Shown here: in pieces, positions 43,601 to 56,109 of the stretch | Numbering within the stretch: position 1 is the stretch's first letter | How the letters are laid out: the number at the start of each line of letters is the position of its first letter | DNA from: Nepenthes gracilis | Lineage: Eukaryota > Streptophyta > Magnoliopsida > Caryophyllales > Nepenthaceae | Length of the DNA stretch: 64,000 nt | Assembly: GCA_033239525.1 (NCBI GenBank) | Contig: BSYO01000033.1 | Location: forward strand, 1,975,501 to 2,039,500 | Direction of reading: 5' to 3' | Notes under the pieces: generated by a model | Seen by the model: only the letters and a program-made list of their open reading frames with translations | What the model was told of the DNA's origin: nothing | The model's database searches: none | Made by a program: the position numbers and the translations under genes

Positions 43601-46600
43601 TTTTACTGTAGGTACCATTTTCCAAAATTGTATACATTGAAACCTCTGATTTTCGGATGAAAGATTCAAAAGATTACTATGGGCTGGCTCCTGGCAAATC
43701 TGTGTGGCTTAGGTATGCAAATTTCAAATTCCCCCCCCCCCCAAAAAAAAATAAAGTAGCAAATTTCTATTTTATAGGATTGAAACCGCATTTTCAATTG
43801 CCTAATTGGAAAGTGCCTTAATATTGTGTTCCCAAATGCAGATATGCATTTCCCATTAAGTGCACCGATGTAATCTTCGGTGACGATAATGAGACCATTC
43901 TTGAACTTCGAGCCGAGTTTGATCCTGTGAATAAACCAAAGCTGAAGGTCTGTTCTCATTCTTGACATAAGTGTCCACTTTCTGTTTTTTTACTCTGAAG
44001 TGGGGCTAAGGATCATTGTCTTGAGGTGCATTACTTTTAATTCATCTACTTGCAAGTTTTCCTTATGTAATTAACTTCTTCAAATGACAAAGATTTCATA
44101 GCCACCATTTAAATGTTTTGAGCTGGATCGCCATTGCATGTCACCTAGGGTCAACCAGCTTGTCATCATTCTCATGACTGCAATGCATTATGATTTGGTT
44201 TATATTTGCTTGTTCTTCCTTATCTTTAGCATTTAGTCTGCAATTTTTGCTGTGGAACTTGAATGTAAGAGCTAGTTGGAACACGAAAGTAAGAGCTCTT
44301 GGCATATAGAGCCAATGTGAAAAAGCTATGGACATAAATGACAAGGTGCCTGAGCTACTCAAGGTTGACTTGGTTTGCACTTAGGTTGAACAGACTACCT
44401 TACCAAGTCTTGCTAGTTTAGTTCATCCTTTGGATATTTCACTAAAAAATTTGTCTGTGGTTGTATCGTATTATTTTATTTTCAACTTTGGTTGAAGTGT
44501 CAATTTTATAAAGATGCTCAAGTGATAAAATTTTATATTGCATCAATGTGGAAAGTTAGAAAGGAGGGAATTTTTTTTTGCATGGAAAGAAAGTAAAATC
44601 CCTTCCTTCCTCTCCCTTGCTCCACTCCACACAGGCATCATCGGTGGGCTCTCTGCTGCGCTCACCACCCTTGGCCTCTTGTTCTTCAATCTGTTTCCCT
44701 CTCTCTTTCTGCACTGCCTTCACCGGTGTTGTTAATTGAGGTGGTTGTTAGGGAGAGGAGAAGTGGGGGAGAGAAATTGGAGAGAGACACAGATCTAACC
44801 TCACCATTGTTGACGCTTGTTGATTAATGGTGTGGCTAGATATGGTCTCGTCATTGATCGGTCAATGTGGTTGAAGGTTGAGGGGAAGATATGGGGAGCC
44901 AGAGAGAGAACATTGGGGGAGAGGAGGTGGCAGCTGGGGAGAAGACAGTGCAGGTGCAGGGTTGTCGACGACATGCAAAAGGGTTAAGGGGGGATTTTTT
45001 CCTCGTTTACATTTTTTTGCCACGGAGCCAGTTTTTGCCACCTGGTAATTCTGGGACTCACATGACACCAAAATTGTTCTAATGTCTCTGGATTTTGTCA
45101 ACTGGATAGAATGCATGGAAACATTTGTACAGTATAAAATTGAATCAGCTACAACATCATAAAATTGCACTTGTGAAAAGTTTTGTTGTTTGCACTAAAT
45201 AATTTAGGATATTACCGAGCAGAATAGTAGCTATAAGCATGGAAAGTGCCCTTACGTTTCACTGTAACTCCACCATTGTGTTTCAGTGTCATGTATGAAA
45301 GAACTGCTGTATCAGTATACTAAGCTTTACTTATTTTCTTCTCGCTGTTCCATTGGTTGTGTTTGCTCACAAGTCTTTTTTTCAAATCTCATGTTGGCTT
45401 AAAAAATGTTGACATGGCTTACAAATAGAAGGAACCTTTTTTAAGAGTGAGACTTCTGTCTCTAAAATGGGAAAAGCAAAAACCGTTCTTTCAATCTCTC
45501 TTTTTCTAACAAGTTTGACCACCACAATTGCTGCCAGAGCCTGCACTACTGTCACACACCACCTTTGTCTCTTTCCCTTTGAAGAGGGAATCATACTATT
45601 AGAAAAGGAAAACAGAATCTTTATTGTAATACAAAGCCAAATGTAATAAATTGATTAAATGATGACAGTCCCTTTCACTCAGCCGAGATATAGTGTGTTA
45701 TTCTTTTATTTTATTTTATTTGTTTTTTTTTGGGGGGGGGGGATATGAAAGTGGGAAGAAGACAACAAAAAGGAGCACAAAGGAGTGTCTGGGGTTTTTT
45801 GAAGGCTTAGAGATGATATTGCTGTGTGGATAACTCTGTTAAATGATGCTTTGTATAAGCTGGTAAGTTTTGTTTGGGGGAAGGGGAAGGAAATTTAGAT
45901 ATGTCACACCATTTTCCAAGTGAAATCCTCTGGTACATGAAATAGTGAAGTGTCTCCAGGCTTGTGATTCAAACGGGCCTATTGTTCCTTCCATGACAGC
46001 TTCTTCCATAGTTGTAATTGTTTTTGTTTGTTTGTTTGTTTTTTTTTTTTTTTTTCAGTTTTTTGATTTTTATGTAAAAACTGCGTTAGAAAGTAGAGTA
46101 GATATCTAGGGGGTGTTACCGTCACTCTATCCAATATGCCAAAATTTGTTTACATGGAGCAAATGCTCCACAACAAAAGCAACCCAGTAAAGGAAAAGAG
46201 AAAATCAAAGAAGGAAACAACCAAAATTAACAAGCCAGAGCAGCGAGAACAACATACTACATAAACAAAGCCCAACAGAGTTAAGATCTTTGTACCTTTT
46301 TGCTCTTTCAAAGTATATACAATGTTTTGGGTGTTTAAGATGTTGCAGCTGTAGTTGGTTTTTGAGAATGAATAATCAATATTAAGCTATAAGTAGCATT
46401 GTGCCTATAGAGACAAGATGGGAAATAACGTTCATGAAATGGTGAAAGAAGATTTACAAGTGATCCCACATTATGGAATTTAAGGTTTTATCGGCGTGAG
46501 CTCATTGAAACCTTTGCACCCTAAGTTACAAAGGAAAATTTTTTTTAATTGCTCTGTGGTTATAATGGACGTATCAAGACTTTCGTATTGCTATTTCAGA

Positions 46601-48430
46601 CCTTCAATTTCATCTCGCTGCATCTGAACTCGATGGTAGCTCTGTGATTGTTTTGAATCATGGAGGTTGCATTAGTAATTGTCACTCTCATTTGATTGAA
46701 ACTAACTTTTCTTCTTTTATGCAGGGTGTTCTTCATTGGGTAGCTGAGCCTTCTCCTGGGGTAGATCCACTTAAAGTGGAAGTCAGATTGTTTGACAAAT
46801 TGTTCCTTTCGGAGGTAAGTAGTTGCTCTTTGATGGATTTCCATTCCTCTTGTTTGCTGGGAAGTTTCTTCGTTCCTTCACTGTCTTGTGAATGAACCAG
46901 AATCCTGCTGATCTTGGAGATGCTTGGCTGAGTGATCTGAACCCGCATTCCAAAGTGGTTATAACAGATGCTTATGCTGTACCTGCAATCCAAAATGCTG
47001 CAGTTGGTGATAGGTTTCAGTTTGAAAGGCTCGGTATGTTGTTCAACCTCTTCCTTATGAAGATGTTTGAGAGAATGATTAGATGCGTAATCATATTATT
47101 GAACCAATCTTCTTCATTTACTAGACTAGTTCTGTTATTCAATTGGGTGAAAACCCGTTCATTTGGTATGAATTGGCCAATTCAGCAAGTTTGATACCAC
47201 AATTCTAGTAACAATAGCTACATAGCAAGACTTAAAAAAAGGAAAAATCTATGGAGAATAATAATACGCACAACCTCCTGGGTATTTTGTATCATACTTA
47301 ATCGTCAACATTGTATTTTTCGGTCTGTTATGTGGAACTTAATATTTCTATTCTGTGTGTGTGCCTTTATATATATAAGACATTTTGTATATGAGTTGCA
47401 CCTTGTCCATTGCCGTACGGTCAAATGGTTTGCAATCCTTACATGTCATTTATTGTAGAATCACACTTTTGTAAGGCACAATCACTGAATACAAAGTGAC
47501 TCTTTCAAAAGGGCTATAGTTGGGAATTTTCATGTGTACGCAGCTAGTATATAAGCTTAAATCAAAGCAATTTATTTGTAATTGTGATTTAACTAAGATC
47601 TATGTAAGGTCATAACAGATTTGATATGTATTTTCATTTGCATGATTTGGTATATTTTAGTGGTGATTTGATATTGCATTAGTTGGTCTCCATTCTTGAT
47701 GAGAGGATGTTGTTTAAGCTTCTAGGTATTTGAGCCATAGCTGTGGTGAAGTTCCCTGCTTTGTTGCTTGATCTCTCTGTTTGTGGGGCCTGTTACTTTT
47801 TGAGTTGACTGAACCTGTTTCACGTATACTATGATGCATGTAAATTATTGCTTGGCGGGGTGACGTTAATGAAATAATTAGAGTTCCATTTCCATTGGAC
47901 CTTCAAATGCTTGGTTTAGGTTTATAAATTCATGCAGGAAGGCGCAGCTGCCTTAGGAAACTCAATTCCTCATACATGGCAAGTCGATAACCTTAGAGTG
48001 GGCATTTTTTTTAGTTTACATGGCTAGTAACCAGCAAAGTGTATATCAGCAGTCTCTTTAATTACCGTGATTGTGCACAAAAGCAAATGGGGATACTCTA
48101 CAAATGAAACACCTAGTGCATTCCCAACTGTTTATAATTTTATGTTCTGTCAGCGTCAGCGACACAACCCAGGGGGCCTCTCTCAACCCCTAAATACCCG
48201 CCTGCCAACCACGATGTGATCGAGATATAATCTTAGGTCTCTTGGAATGACTTACTGAACAGGTGCAACCGAAGTGCATAATGATTGTTCTTTTCTTATC
48301 TTACGGGTTTTACTGTTTCCGTTCTATTGTAGGCTATTTTGTGGTGGATAAAGATTCAACATCTAAGAAACTGGTCTTCAATCGAACAGTGGCGCTACGA
48401 GATAGTTATAGCAAGGGTGGTGGAAAGTAG
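28642..48430 (+). CDS. OVA9: Cytosolic glutaminyl-tRNA synthetase, 23 exons, intact
   Basis: Charges tRNA-Gln with glutamine. Exons: 28642-28785, 28864-28914, 29213-29284, 29445-29544, 30268-30363, 36394-36455, 36567-36665, 36760-36855, 37540-37692, 37778-37833, 39268-39358, 39438-39524, 41502-41699, 41789-41887, 42253-42384, 42485-42621, 43166-43265, 43341-43433, 43612-43712, 43842-43947, 46725-46814, 46901-47033, 48333-48430. They total 2394 bp, 797 residues, frame unbroken. Residues 1-230 are the non-specific RNA-binding N-terminal domain of eukaryotic GlnRS. The class I core has '[12 protein letters not shown]' (HIGH at about 286-289), '[19 protein letters not shown]' and 'VMSKRK' (KMSKS-type loop, about 507-512). 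The C-terminal half is the beta-barrel anticodon-binding domain. Intron 5 (6.0 kb) holds a copia element. Intron 13 is GC-AG. Length matches, from memory, Arabidopsis OVA9 (At1g25350). No transit peptide is evident, so cytosolic. Confidence 0.95.
30855..30859. repeat. Target duplication of the intronic copia element
   Basis: ATATA here and at 34453-34457 flank the element exactly. Confidence 0.85.
30860..31778 (-). repeat. Copia LTR (3' in element direction)
   Basis: 919 bp matching 33533-34452. On the plus strand it starts TATTGGGGCAAA, where the other LTR has TGTTGGGACAAA, so the terminal TG is mutated to TA. It ends TCCCAACA. Confidence 0.9.
31779..31790 (-). other. Copia polypurine tract
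   Basis: On the minus strand TGAGGGGAAATT directly precedes the 3' LTR. Confidence 0.7.
31975..33495 (-). pseudogene. Copia gag-protease with repetitive tail
   Basis: The reading frame runs from about 33495, where ATA stands in the place expected for the start ATG, to 31975. It is interrupted by TAG at 33426-33424 (where related gags usually have Trp) and TGA at 33231-33229. The longest open part is 406 codons from 33195. Features: the UBN2-type gag region ('[20 protein letters not shown]'), zinc knuckle [15 protein letters not shown], protease active site [13 protein letters not shown], and a pre-integrase segment ([17 protein letters not shown]). After that the sequence turns into low-complexity Arg/Ala/Lys/Asn repeats instead of integrase. 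Catalytic Asp of the protease is present. Confidence 0.88.
31990..32170 (-). repeat. Degenerate tandem repeats coding the tail of the copia ORF
   Basis: Imperfect repeats of 'GGCCCTGCTGGTTCTGCCGTT' type, on the plus strand mixed with 'CAGCTCCGCCTTGG'. They stay open on the minus strand and code for alternating KAELCRA / [12 protein letters not shown] units. They occupy the place where integrase and RT would normally follow. Confidence 0.7.
33519..33530 (-). other. Copia primer binding site
   Basis: TGGTATCAGAGA on the minus strand, two bases after the 5' LTR. This is the initiator-Met-tRNA type site usual in copia elements. Confidence 0.88.
33533..34452 (-). repeat. Copia LTR (5' in element direction)
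   Basis: 920 bp, plus-strand ends TGTTGGGACAAA and TCCCAACA. It carries a TATATATA run (plus strand near 33998-34006) in the expected promoter position. Confidence 0.9.
39525..41501 (+). other. GlnRS intron 12 (2.0 kb)
   Basis: No second gene was recognised inside. It holds a G10 run at about 40372, a CT microsatellite at about 40701-40724 and AT-rich stretches rich in GATATCGG/CGATATATCGG words near 40845-40980. The short open frame at 39936-40157 has no domain. Confidence 0.6.
43948..46724 (+). other. GlnRS intron 20 (2.8 kb)
   Basis: Contains short open frames on both strands without recognisable domains, a G-run near 45733 and a T-run near 46040. No terminal repeats or transposon proteins were recognised. 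Confidence 0.55.
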
Positions 48431-50717
48431 GGTGAACAGAAAATGAGAAGCTGAATGGTATGTTGGATCTTTTTAATTTTAGTATAGGTGTGAACATATA
48501 CACGCATTGCTGGAAGCCAGGAAATTTATTTATGTAAAGTACATATATTTTATTACCAAATAACAATCTGCAGCAGTTATTCCTACATTTTGTGGTACGA
48601 TGTGGTGGAGGATTCTGTTCGAATCGCCCTGGGGTTTGCAACTTTGTGATCGATGAGTTGAACTCATTGATCCCATAATCATGCCATTGAGTCCTGTTAA
48701 TGTTCTCCTATCTATTATCATCTCACAATACTTCCATCATTGAGGATTTCAGAATTCTAGCTGTTTAAGTTGTCAGAACAAAATCAGCACAATTGTACGA
48801 TGAAACTTTAATATCAGAGGATTCTAGCAGAGCTGTGTGGGATGCTGTTAAATGTGGGCCCGTTATAGTCATATTGGCTGGCATTTTGGGTGGTATGTTC
48901 AAGGCACTTCAGGCTTGAAACTTGGACCTCAATGTGTAAACTTCTTATTCTCTTATCAAATAGCTTCTTGTTTCGATTGTAGAGGGCTGGAAATTTTTGG
49001 GTTTTTTGTGTCGAAGGCTTTGGTTTCTTTCCGCTCACAGCTGCTATGTTCATGCGTCTAGGGACGAGAGCTGTTACGATTTTGTTAGTGAGGAGACTCT
49101 TGGATCTGTTAATTGGCGATGATTAGAATTTGGATGAATGAGTAATAAAAATTATATCAAATAATTTAAATAATTTTTTAAAATTTTATTATTTATCTAT
49201 ATAATATCTAATTCTGACCGTTGGATATGGATTCCTCCACAGCAACACCCTTGGGCAAATTGGTGGTAGAGAGTTTCACAGTATGTTAGAGAATTATTTG
49301 ACGTGCAATCGGTGCAATCAGATAAATTTGTATCGATAAAAATTAAAAAAATCAAAATATTAAATAATATTGACCATATCACCACAAAATGCAGGGGGGG
49401 GGAAGGGCAGAAAAATCAACATTTAACAATTAACAAAAATAAGCAAGGCAAAAGAGCAGAAAGGTATCAAATTAGATCTTAGATTTTTTTTTTTATTATA
49501 AAAAAATAATTCTTCTTTTTTGTTTTATTAATTTTACTATCAAACCTTCAAATGATTTGTTAGTTTAAAGGTTCCAACTATCAGCAAGATGCTAAAATGC
49601 TCCTTAGTTATCTATGATAATATGTCATTTTAACTACATATTAATATCAATAGGTTTATAAATAAATGGATTAATAAACACCACGTTATTAAATAATTTT
49701 CCATTTTCAACTATAGAGACAACACGTAATGAGAGACCTTCCCTTCCTATTTAAGGCACTGATGATGGATGGCTTCAATTTCATAGTCCTTCTCAGGTCA
49801 AAGAGCTTCTCCTTCTCCTCTTCATTTTCCTCCCCTTCAAATTGTTGGACAAAAATCGACCTAACCACATGGGATGTACGTTGAAATTTGAGTCATCACT
49901 TTCAACAATATAGCTGTAGAAGTATGGCACAACCACATAACAAATTTATCACCAAAATTTTTCATTGTAAGATAGAAGTTGCGGATTTAAATCACAAACT
50001 ATAATATAAAAATAAATCAAAATTATATAATTTTAAAAAATATTTATAAATTATACGTTATGAATTTCGTACACTGAACATTGTTTTCCATTTGAGGAGA
50101 TAACTCTGCGTGTTTTCCCAAACAAGGCTGCATGGCTATGGAGTCCTGGCATGCAAGTAGAGGTGTGGAGGGAAATATTTTCCAAAATTAGGTAAATTAG
50201 GAGTCAAGATGGGTAAGGGGTGCTGCTCTAAAGGAGCCACCCTATTTGTTGTACCCAATTTTTATAGGGAGTGTCTTAACTAAGAAGAAATGCCATCATC
50301 TTGTTTGTTTTATAGTTTACATTATTTACTAAATTTATTGATTTAAAATTATGAATCTTCTACGCTTGGTAGGGTAAAAATCTTTAAAGAATAAGTATGG
50401 ATGATTCTAGGATGAGGATTAATCTGACTTTAAATTATGTGTTTATGTCTCTATTTCTCTAAAAATTTAACTTTAAACTTATACTATGATCATTTTATTA
50501 AAAAAAATAACACAGTGTACAAAGTCCGTAAAACACATGAGCCCCAAAAGGATAGGACTACTTTTGTGATCATCCTATGTGTTGTACTAGGGATAAAACC
50601 CTCAAATATAATCATCTTGGAACAAAAGTTTTAATAATCTTTTGTCAAAATCACACTAAATGCTTGTTATTTCCAAAAATTAAAAGATTGACAAAATATT
50701 CAGTTTTATAGAAACGG

Positions 50718-50979
50718 ATAATTATGGGTTTGAGTTGTAAATAATATATTGTATGATGTAAATTAAGATTGTAAATAAATAAATCTAGAATTATCTGATA
50801 CTTTTTTAGATCTATATATAGCATATCTTCGTATGTAGGATTGCCTATTTAATTTACAAGTCCTAAGACATGTTTTAGGACCGAATTAGTTTTTTTATTA
50901 TTAAGTTTGAACATTTTTTTTGTTTATATATGGCGTATTGTTAGAGAATGTGATTTGTATAGGCTGTGATCAATTGTTC
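50718..50979 (+). repeat. Dispersed repeat, copy 1
   Basis: Begins ATAATTATGGGTTTGAGTT and ends TGTGATCAATTGTTC. It matches 53623-53883 over its whole length with scattered differences and small gaps. It shares CCTAAGACATG and AGAGAATGTGATTTG. No terminal inverted repeats were seen. Confidence 0.75.
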
Positions 50980-51344
50980 ATTTTTTCAGCTCACAATGTA
51001 AATAGGGGAAGGAGGTGAAACTCAAATCTACATCATCTATGAATTAGTCAAGATTAAACATCAATCATGGCCATAGATACAAGTAACAATGATAAAGTGT
51101 CATTATGTAAAGAAGAGAATCATTTTCAAGTAATAATAATATTATTATAAATAAAACTTATTTATAAATAATTCTGATTCAATAACTAAAATCGAAACAG
51201 ATACTATATGTTAACACCATTATCAACTTAATTAAACATAAATTATAGCGATGGTCAAACTATTTTTATTATATCTCCTCAATCCATAAGTTGATGCAAG
51301 GAAAGTATTTAACCAAAAGGCTAAATATATATTAGTGAAAAACT

Positions 51345-51750
51345 ATTTAATTATTCAAATTATTTAAAAGATAAATTTTATTTTATTAAATTTTTTTGAT
51401 ACCTTTTAATAATCTTTTATTAAAATCTAAATCATCTAAAAAAGACTCATTCAAGTGAACGATAAAAATAGTGTTAGAACCTCCTTGATTTGTAATATGC
51501 TTTTGAGTCTTGCCACTGGACCATATCATCAATAGTGTCCGCCATCGTGGCCATCATAACTAAATAGTTTATCTCACAATTAGAATTAGCACATTGACCT
51601 ATTGGCATCTTAGTACCTATCAATCACGTAGCAAATTTCAATATTTAATTATTCAAATTATTTAAGATGCTTTTTTTATAAAATTTTTTTGATACCATTC
51701 TTTATCATGACTTGATGAGCAAGTAATAAAAATAGTGTTAGAAGTAAAAT
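51345..51750 (+). repeat. Decayed local repeat
   Basis: TATTTAATTATTCAAATTAT at about 51345 recurs at about 51636. Both are followed by TTTTTTTGATACC and then by GATAAAAATAGTGTTAGAA or AATAAAAATAGTGTTAGAA. The spacing is near 290 bp and later bases diverge. Confidence 0.55.
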
Positions 51751-53622
51751 TTATCCATAACCAATTGCAATCTAATAATTAAAATAAAATAATATTATAC
51801 TTATTCAATCCATAAATTATTGTAAGAAAAAGTATTTAATCAAAGTATCAATTATATAATAGTAAAAAAATTATACATATCTTTATCAGACACACTAGCC
51901 TAAAAGCTAAACTGTAAAACTTAAAATATAAATCATGTTCAGTATATCAAATTTTAAATAGCCCACCATACATTAAATACAACCTTTGAAAAAGCTTTCA
52001 ACAAATTATAGCACAAATTCTATAAGAATAGACTCTCCTCTAATTTGGATAGGTTTTAAAAATATTTATAAATGGGAATCTAAATCTCAATAAAGTGTGT
52101 GTATATATATATGTTAACAAATATGTGTGAGTAAAATAGACAGATAGAAAATTCATAATACTCATACAAAAACTATATTCAATTTTTGATAAATGTGTTC
52201 AAAACCATAATTTTATACAAATTATTCAATATATATAGATACTTAAAATATGTCAAATATACAAAAAATATAGAAAGATAAAAATATAAAAACCCATATC
52301 AAAAACATGAAAACAAAAGGACCATATTGAAAATATGTAAAAATCTAATAATTATATCAAAAACATACAAAAACTTAAGAACAAAGGACAGATGATTAAT
52401 ACACTGATTAATTAAAAGACAATTTTAAAAATGTGTTACACATATTTTATATAATTTTAGATCCATACACTACTATTTAAGACTATAGATGGATCATTTA
52501 TAATACCCTATAAACGAGTTGAATATACTTTTTTTACCGGTGGATGATAGATATATTCTTTACATATGTATAGTATACTAAAAAATGTCTGAATATAATC
52601 TATTAATGATATATTGGTTCTTATTTATGAAACGGAGAACTCTACATTACATATTATATATTCAAAAATCTTTCAAATTTGGAGAAAAGTGATATCATTA
52701 TTTTAATTTTATAAAGTAGAGTTCTCATCGAATATTTATATAAAATAATATATAAGATTAAATATTTAAATATTTTATTTTAAAATATCCAAATGTTTAG
52801 TAAAAGAAAATAAAATCTTTAAAAGTATAAAAACAAGTAAAATTTCTAAATATTCAATAAAATTAATAAAATTTTAAAATAAATGCTAAAATAAATGTAT
52901 ATACAATAATATTGCAAGAAAAGGGTAAAATCAGTGACATTTATTTACATCAAACATGAATTAAGAGAAAAATTGAGATATTTTAATAATAGATAAAAAA
53001 AAATAGGTTTAAATACTTGCATTAAATCACATATTTATCAAATATGATACAAAATAGTCTCAAAATTTTTTTCTTCACATTCTCTCTCTTCTTTCTTCTC
53101 TTATTTGCCTCTCTCTCTTTTCTCCCCTTCTCACCCAAAAACGACCGAATCAAGTGAATCAAAATTCTTATACCCAATTTAGCGCACAATCACTAATTAA
53201 ACGTGTATTAGACGCCATGCCAAACACATGTATGCATAAGCACCATATCGAGTACATATCAGGTGTAACCTATTCTACTAAACCATGCATAAGAGCCTCT
53301 CCACATATGAGTACCCTCTAATTGTCAAACTTATATACGAGCACCCATTATGCGCATCTTAAGTGTGAAAATTTTATATAAAACATGTATATTTCTGACA
53401 CACATAAGGCGATGAACTTGTTTTCTCAAAAATATAATTTTCTATTATACAATAATTTTTTATATTATTTTGATACATAAAATTATAACATAATAAATAT
53501 GAATAAAAAATCGGGTGTTACAGTTAGGTTAGATTGAATCGGTTGTTATTTAAGGGCATTAGCTTGTAAGAGTCTCAAATGAGACTATTACAACAATAAT
53601 AGAATTGTTATAGTATAATATA

Positions 53623-53883
53623 ATAATTATGGGTTTAAGTTATAAAATAATATTTTATATAATATAAATTAAGACTATAAACAATAGATATAAAATGATT
53701 TGATACTTCCCTAGATCCCACACATAGTAGGATCTTTGCACAAAGAACTGTCCCTTTAATTTGTAAATCCTAAGACATGCCAAAACCTAATTAGTTTTTC
53801 TATTAGTAAGTTTGAACATTTTTTTGTTTATGTAAGACTTATTATTAGAGAATGTGATTTGCATAGATTGTGATCAGTTGTTC
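53623..53883 (+). repeat. Dispersed repeat, copy 2
   Basis: Partner of 50718-50979, in the same orientation about 2.9 kb away. Confidence 0.75.
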
Positions 53884-54631
53884 TCATTAACATATTGTTA
53901 ATGAATACAATCCTAAATTTCATTTTAACTCAATAAAAATGTACCAGATGTCCCACGTGCTATATAAATCTCGAGATTTAAACTATTACAAATGATATAA
54001 TTACTGAATATATTCATTTATCAACTGAATATAGATATACCAATTTACATAGGTTAATATAGTTGGTAAAAATAACATAGAATATCATAATATATATCTT
54101 TGACCACGAGTTTAATTTTTCGAATTGTGCACTTAAACTTACCCGGTACATGGCTTTTGGAGGTGAGAGCATGCACCTAGAGTTGGCCAAAACCGATGAA
54201 ATATGGGCGAAGAAGGACAGGGGGCACCATATTGGAGCTCTTTAAACATAGAAGAACTATTATTGGATTCACTTTTACTCTCCATGTAATAAATTATATT
54301 TAATTTTTTAATTTTTTATAAAATATAATAATAGTTGTTTATTTTTTATTTTTATAATATAAATTTTTTATTATTTCAATTTTTTTTTGGTTAAAAAAAC
54401 TATTTTATATTCTTTCAAAAATCAATATGGACCATATAATTTGACGATCAAACGATCCCTCTAAGTTGGACAGGTGGAAATTCTTCTTTAAAAAAAATAC
54501 AGATGGAAGAAATACAGCTACTTGATCCCCAATCTCCACGTGGCCCCTTTAAGGATCATAAGATTCAAGTGAAGCAGTACGTTTAGTGTCAAACTTACCG
54601 TACCCTATTATTAACTAATCATTCGGCATAT

Positions 54632-54640
54632 CTATATAAT
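54632..54640 (+). promoter_or_regulatory. TATA box of the bHLH gene
   Basis: CTATATAAT about 55 bp before the ATG. This leaves a very short 5' leader, or the start site may lie further upstream. Confidence 0.4.
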
Positions 54641-54691
54641 TTAGATCAAATGCCACGCTGAAAATGCCATACTTGCTGTTGAGGAGCTCTA

Positions 54692-56109
54692 ATGGAAGAC
54701 TTCATAAGCGACCTCCAGAAGTTCAAACAATCTTTCTCGGAACTGAACTCAAATCCTGATGTTGATTCCTTCCTGGGTTTCTCCAATGGCAGCTTCACTC
54801 GTTCGAACACCGCCGCCATAATAGCTCTCCCTAGCGATGCTCTGCAATTCCCCAGGGCTGCCGCCGACAATACCCAAAGCTTTCTCTGTCCATATGATCG
54901 AGATAGCGTCCGATCTTTGCAATCGGCAGAACGAGATTTGGGCATTGGAAGTGTTCAGAAAAACGAGATGCTGGTTTCAGAATGTGAAGATCTCTCATCA
55001 TCCCCAACTTATGCAAACAACAATGCCGTACTCCGTTCTTCTTAGCGCTCAAAATTTGGTGTTATTGATAACTATATGTATGTTTGATCATTCTTATCTA
55101 AGCCATATTTATCTGGCTGGCTTTTGATCAATGTTTGCAGGGCATGAGTGGGAGGAAGAGAAAGAGGAAAAATGATGGAGAAGATGAGAAGCCAAGAGAA
55201 GTGATTCATGTAAGAGCCAAAAGAGGCCAAGCTACTGACAGTCATAGCTTGGCAGAAAGGGTATAACTCTGAATATCAGTACGATCTGCTTAATTTATCA
55301 GTTTCAGAAGAAGCTATGTAGTATATATGTCATTATTAGAGGGTATGACTCTGAATATCAGTATGATCTGCTTAATTTATCAGTTTCGTGATCTGGGTGA
55401 GAAGAAGCTATGTAAATATGTTATTATTAGATTGGCTAAACGAAATTCCAATCATTTATTGTTCTACGTAGGTGAGAAGAGAGAGAATAAACGAGAAGCT
55501 GAGAGTTTTGCAAGACCTGGTTCCAGGATGCTACAAGGTAAGACTTTCTTAATCTTTCACCTCAGAATTTCACGCAACAATGGTTATGCAGATTGAGCAT
55601 CGTCATCATCAGTTAATATGGATGTGCAGACAATGGGAATGGCAGTGATGCTAGATGTGATCATCAATTATGTTCGATCGCTACAGAATCAAATCGAGGT
55701 GAGCCCATGAACACTGATCGTTACGGTTCAATGTAAAAGAGAACAAGAACAGAAAATAACATCTTATGTTTTCTGTATCTTTTTTAATTTTCCTCTCAGT
55801 TTCTATCTATGAAGCTTTCAGCAGCAAGTTTCTTCTATGACTTCAACTCATCAGAAGCTGAGGCTGTGGAAACACTGCAGGTCATTTCGGGACCTAAGTC
55901 TACAATTTAATTTATGACTTCTTCATGGCAGCAAGAATATTAATAAATATTTGCAATTCACTCTCAGATATTTGAAATGGCCAATATGTTTGAAACTTCG
56001 AATTTGATTTATGCAGAGGACAAATCCATCTGACATACCTGAGATCGAAAGGATGATGAGAATGGGGTATGAAGGGCTTCCTCACCTCCATTCAACGTGG
56101 CCCTCCTGA
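54692..56109 (+). CDS. bHLH transcription factor, BEE/CESTA type
   Basis: Six exons: 54692-55027, 55141-55260, 55472-55537, 55630-55698, 55800-55880, 56017-56109, giving 254 residues in one frame. The exon 1 donor (CC|GTACTC) is weak and the least certain border. The basic region has 'VRAKRGQATDSHSLAERVRR' with His, Glu and Arg placed to contact an E-box. Helix-loop-helix: 'INEKLRVLQDLVPGCYK' and 'MAVMLDVIINYVRSLQNQI', then FLSMKLSAASFFYDFNS. The C-terminus ends in HLHSTW. The basic domain, the MKLxAAS..YDFNS motif and the tail are those of BEE1/BEE3/CESTA (brassinosteroid-related bHLH) proteins. A nuclear regulator by family. It is the next gene downstream of GlnRS on the same strand. Confidence 0.9.
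55261..55430 (+). repeat. 82-bp tandem duplication in bHLH intron 2
   Basis: GTATAACTCTGAATATCAGT at 55261 recurs as GTATGACTCTGAATATCAGT at 55343, each followed by ATCTGCTTAATTTATCAGTTTC and AAGAAGCTATGTA. The first unit begins exactly at the donor site, so a second donor-like GTATGA was created 82 bp downstream. Confidence 0.85.

Larger units (their letters stand above)
48431..54691. other. GlnRS 3' flank and 6 kb AT-rich intergenic DNA
   Basis: The first 300-600 bases are presumably GlnRS 3' UTR; no single polyadenylation signal can be chosen. The rest is very AT-rich, with no credible coding frame. It contains two copies of a dispersed repeat (50718-50979 and 53623-53883) and a decayed local repeat near 51345-51480 and 51636-51750. 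These look like old transposon remains whose type cannot be named from sequence alone. Confidence 0.5.

Noticed and set aside
44862..45170. Proline-rich minus-strand frame in GlnRS intron 20
   Set aside because: It comes from a G-rich plus-strand stretch. No start context or domain.
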